Assembly: GCA_017987615.1 (NCBI GenBank) | Contig: JAGNTI010000069.1 | Coordinates: 1 to 7,023, forward strand | Origin: Sediminibacterium sp. | GTDB taxonomy: Bacteria; Bacteroidota; Bacteroidia; Chitinophagales; Chitinophagaceae | Reading direction: 5' to 3' | Length of the DNA stretch: 7,023 nucleotides | Shown here: in pieces, positions 6,148 to 7,023 of the stretch | How the letters are laid out: the number at the start of each line of letters is the position of its first letter | Numbering within the stretch: position 1 is the first letter of the stretch | Position numbers and translations under genes: made by a program | Notes under the pieces: model-generated | The model's database searches: none | Seen by the model: the letters and a program-made list of their open reading frames with translations, nothing else | What the model was told of the DNA's origin: nothing

Positions 6148-6184
6148 CTAAAAGCTGTTCCGCTACAAACGGAATAGCTTTTAG
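6148..6184 (+). terminator. Long hairpin between tuf and tRNA-Trp (terminator or leader structure)
   Basis: CTAAAAGCT (6148-6156) pairs with AGCTTTTAG (6176-6184); a G-T pair and TTCCG/CGGAA continue the stem to 15 pairs around the loop CTACAAA. Only CTTTAT follows, a poor T-tract, and tRNA-Trp starts 6 nt later. It may terminate tuf, or be a leader hairpin helping tRNA-Trp 5' processing. Confidence 0.6.
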
Positions 6185-6190
6185 CTTTAT

Positions 6191-6261
6191 ACGGGCATGG
6201 TGCAACGGTAGCATACGGGTCTCCAAAACCTTTGATCTGGGTTCGAATCCTAGTGCCCGTG
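6191..6261 (+). tRNA. tRNA-Trp (anticodon CCA)
   Basis: The acceptor is ACGGGCA/TGCCCGT with discriminator G, the bacterial tRNA-Trp identity base. The D-arm is GTGC...GCAT with AACGGTA loop. The anticodon stem is CGGGT/ACCTT around CTCCAAA (anticodon 6223-6225), with a C-T mismatch at its top and one G-T pair. The T-loop is TTCGAAT. CCA is not encoded. A single tRNA-Trp between tuf and secE is a widely seen arrangement. It is probably co-transcribed with secE, which begins 37 nt later. Confidence 0.96.
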
Positions 6262-6298
6262 CTAAGTTTTTATTTTATTAAATTATTAATTTGTTCTC

Positions 6299-6493
6299 AT
6301 GAACAAGATCACAACTTACTTCAAAGAAAGTTACAATGAGTTACTAGAAAAAGTGACCTGGCCAACTTGGAATCAGTTGCAACAAAGTACGGTTATTGTA
6401 CTTGTAGCTACTGTTATCATTACCGCAATGGTGTGGGTTATGGACTTTTCAAGCAACCAATTGCTGAAGTTGATTTATTCATTATTCAAGTAA
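6299..6493 (+). CDS. secE: Preprotein translocase subunit SecE
   Basis: SecE clamps SecY in the SecYEG protein-export channel of the inner membrane. This 64-residue copy is the short, single-span form. It has an amphipathic N-terminal helix KITTYFKESYNELLEKVTWP with the family signature VTWPTW (19-24), then one membrane helix at about 31-49 and a short C-terminal tail. E. coli SecE has two extra N-terminal spans that are absent here, as in most bacteria. The start has no SD. nusG follows after 7 nt, so the two are almost certainly co-transcribed. Confidence 0.96.
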   Translation: MNKITTYFKESYNELLEKVTWPTWNQLQQSTVIVLVATVIITAMVWVMDFSSNQLLKLIYSLFK

Positions 6494-6500
6494 TCTAATC

Positions 6501-7023
6501 ATGGAAGCATTAACAGATATTACAACCCCTGAAACCCCTGCAGTAGCAAAGCCAGAAACAAAATGGTATGTGCTTCGTGTAGTGAGTGGGAAGGAGCGTA
6601 AAGTAAAAGAATATCTAGATAAAGATATCTTAAGAAGTGGTTGGCAAGAGCTTATCAAGCAGATCTTTTTACCAATGGAAAAAGTGTACAAAGTACAAAA
6701 TGGTAAAAAAGTAATGCGCGAGAAAAACTATTTTCCGGGTTATGTGATGATTGAAGTGCTTGACGGAAAATTAAATGATGACATGGTGATGCACATTAGC
6801 AATATCAGCAATGTGATGCACTTTTTAACAGATGGTAAGGGATCAAAAGGAAACATTATTTCTTTGCGTAAAAGTGAAGTCAATAAAATGTTAGGTAAGG
6901 TGGATGAAATGAATGATATGGGTGGAAGCATCAGCGAACCATTTATCATTGGTGAAACCATCAAAATTATTGAAGGTCCTTTCAACGACTTCAACGGTGT
7001 TATCGAAGAAGTAAACGAAGAGA
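6501..7023 (+). CDS. nusG: Transcription termination/antitermination factor NusG (3' end outside window)
   Basis: NusG binds the RNA polymerase clamp and couples transcription to Rho and to the ribosome. The window holds 174 complete codons with no stop, so the gene is cut only by the window edge. A short Pro/Thr-rich N-terminal extension (1-20) precedes the NGN domain, which begins with KWYVLRVVSGKERKVKEYL (21-39) and includes FPGYVMIE (78-85). The KOW motif appears at the end as GETIKIIEGPFNDFNGVIEE (151-170). A run of about 30 residues between the two domains (roughly 111-145), rich in charged residues, is longer than in E. coli NusG. It follows secE by 7 nt. In most bacteria rplK-rplA-rplJ-rplL-rpoB-rpoC come next, which would be expected beyond the edge. 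No SD is seen before the ATG. Confidence 0.97.
   Translation, partial: MEALTDITTPETPAVAKPETKWYVLRVVSGKERKVKEYLDKDILRSGWQELIKQIFLPMEKVYKVQNGKKVMREKNYFPGYVMIEVLDGKLNDDMVMHISNISNVMHFLTDGKGSKGNIISLRKSEVNKMLGKVDEMNDMGGSISEPFIIGETIKIIEGPFNDFNGVIEEVNEE

Overview
The window looks like the chromosome of a Bacteroidota (Bacteroidetes) bacterium, probably near Chitinophagales/Sphingobacteriia. I infer this from three things. Promoters fit TTTG-N18/19-TAnnTTTG. Start codons are preceded by A-rich sequence with no Shine-Dalgarno (SD), with one striking exception. The gene order is a core translation locus. Everything recognisable is housekeeping; I see no phage, insertion sequence, CRISPR array or defence system.

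Layout. 1-83: a probable divergent promoter region, with a minus-strand gene possibly starting at the left edge. 84-2348: a small RDD-family membrane protein, then an HscA-type Hsp70, 15 nt apart. 2392-2719: a compact single-gene unit with consensus promoter, rpsU (bS21) with a perfect SD, and an intrinsic terminator. 2739-4047: a XerC/D-type tyrosine recombinase and a short ribosome hibernation factor (HPF), closed by a strong terminator. 4224-6088: a consensus promoter driving tRNA-Thr(UGU), tRNA-Tyr(GUA), tRNA-Gly(UCC), tRNA-Thr(GGU) and tuf (EF-Tu), the same order as thrU-tyrU-glyT-thrT-tufB of E. coli. 6131-7023: tRNA-Trp(CCA), secE and the first 174 codons of nusG, which runs off the right edge.

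The genes share a theme: making and regulating ribosomes and feeding them. bS21 and HPF act on the 30S subunit, EF-Tu delivers the tRNAs encoded beside it, and SecE/NusG begin the block that in most bacteria continues into rplKAJL-rpoBC. There is no intergenic stretch above 300 bases.

The most interesting content is regulatory. rpsU alone carries a full SD, beside an anti-SD-like heptamer, and its protein has a Tyr at position 54; this fits bS21 autoregulation through anti-SD occlusion. Other points are a shared upstream element in the two best promoters, -7-like boxes abutting start codons (possible leaderless mRNAs), hairpins in the tRNA operon spacers, and an attenuator-like set of repeats between tuf and tRNA-Trp.
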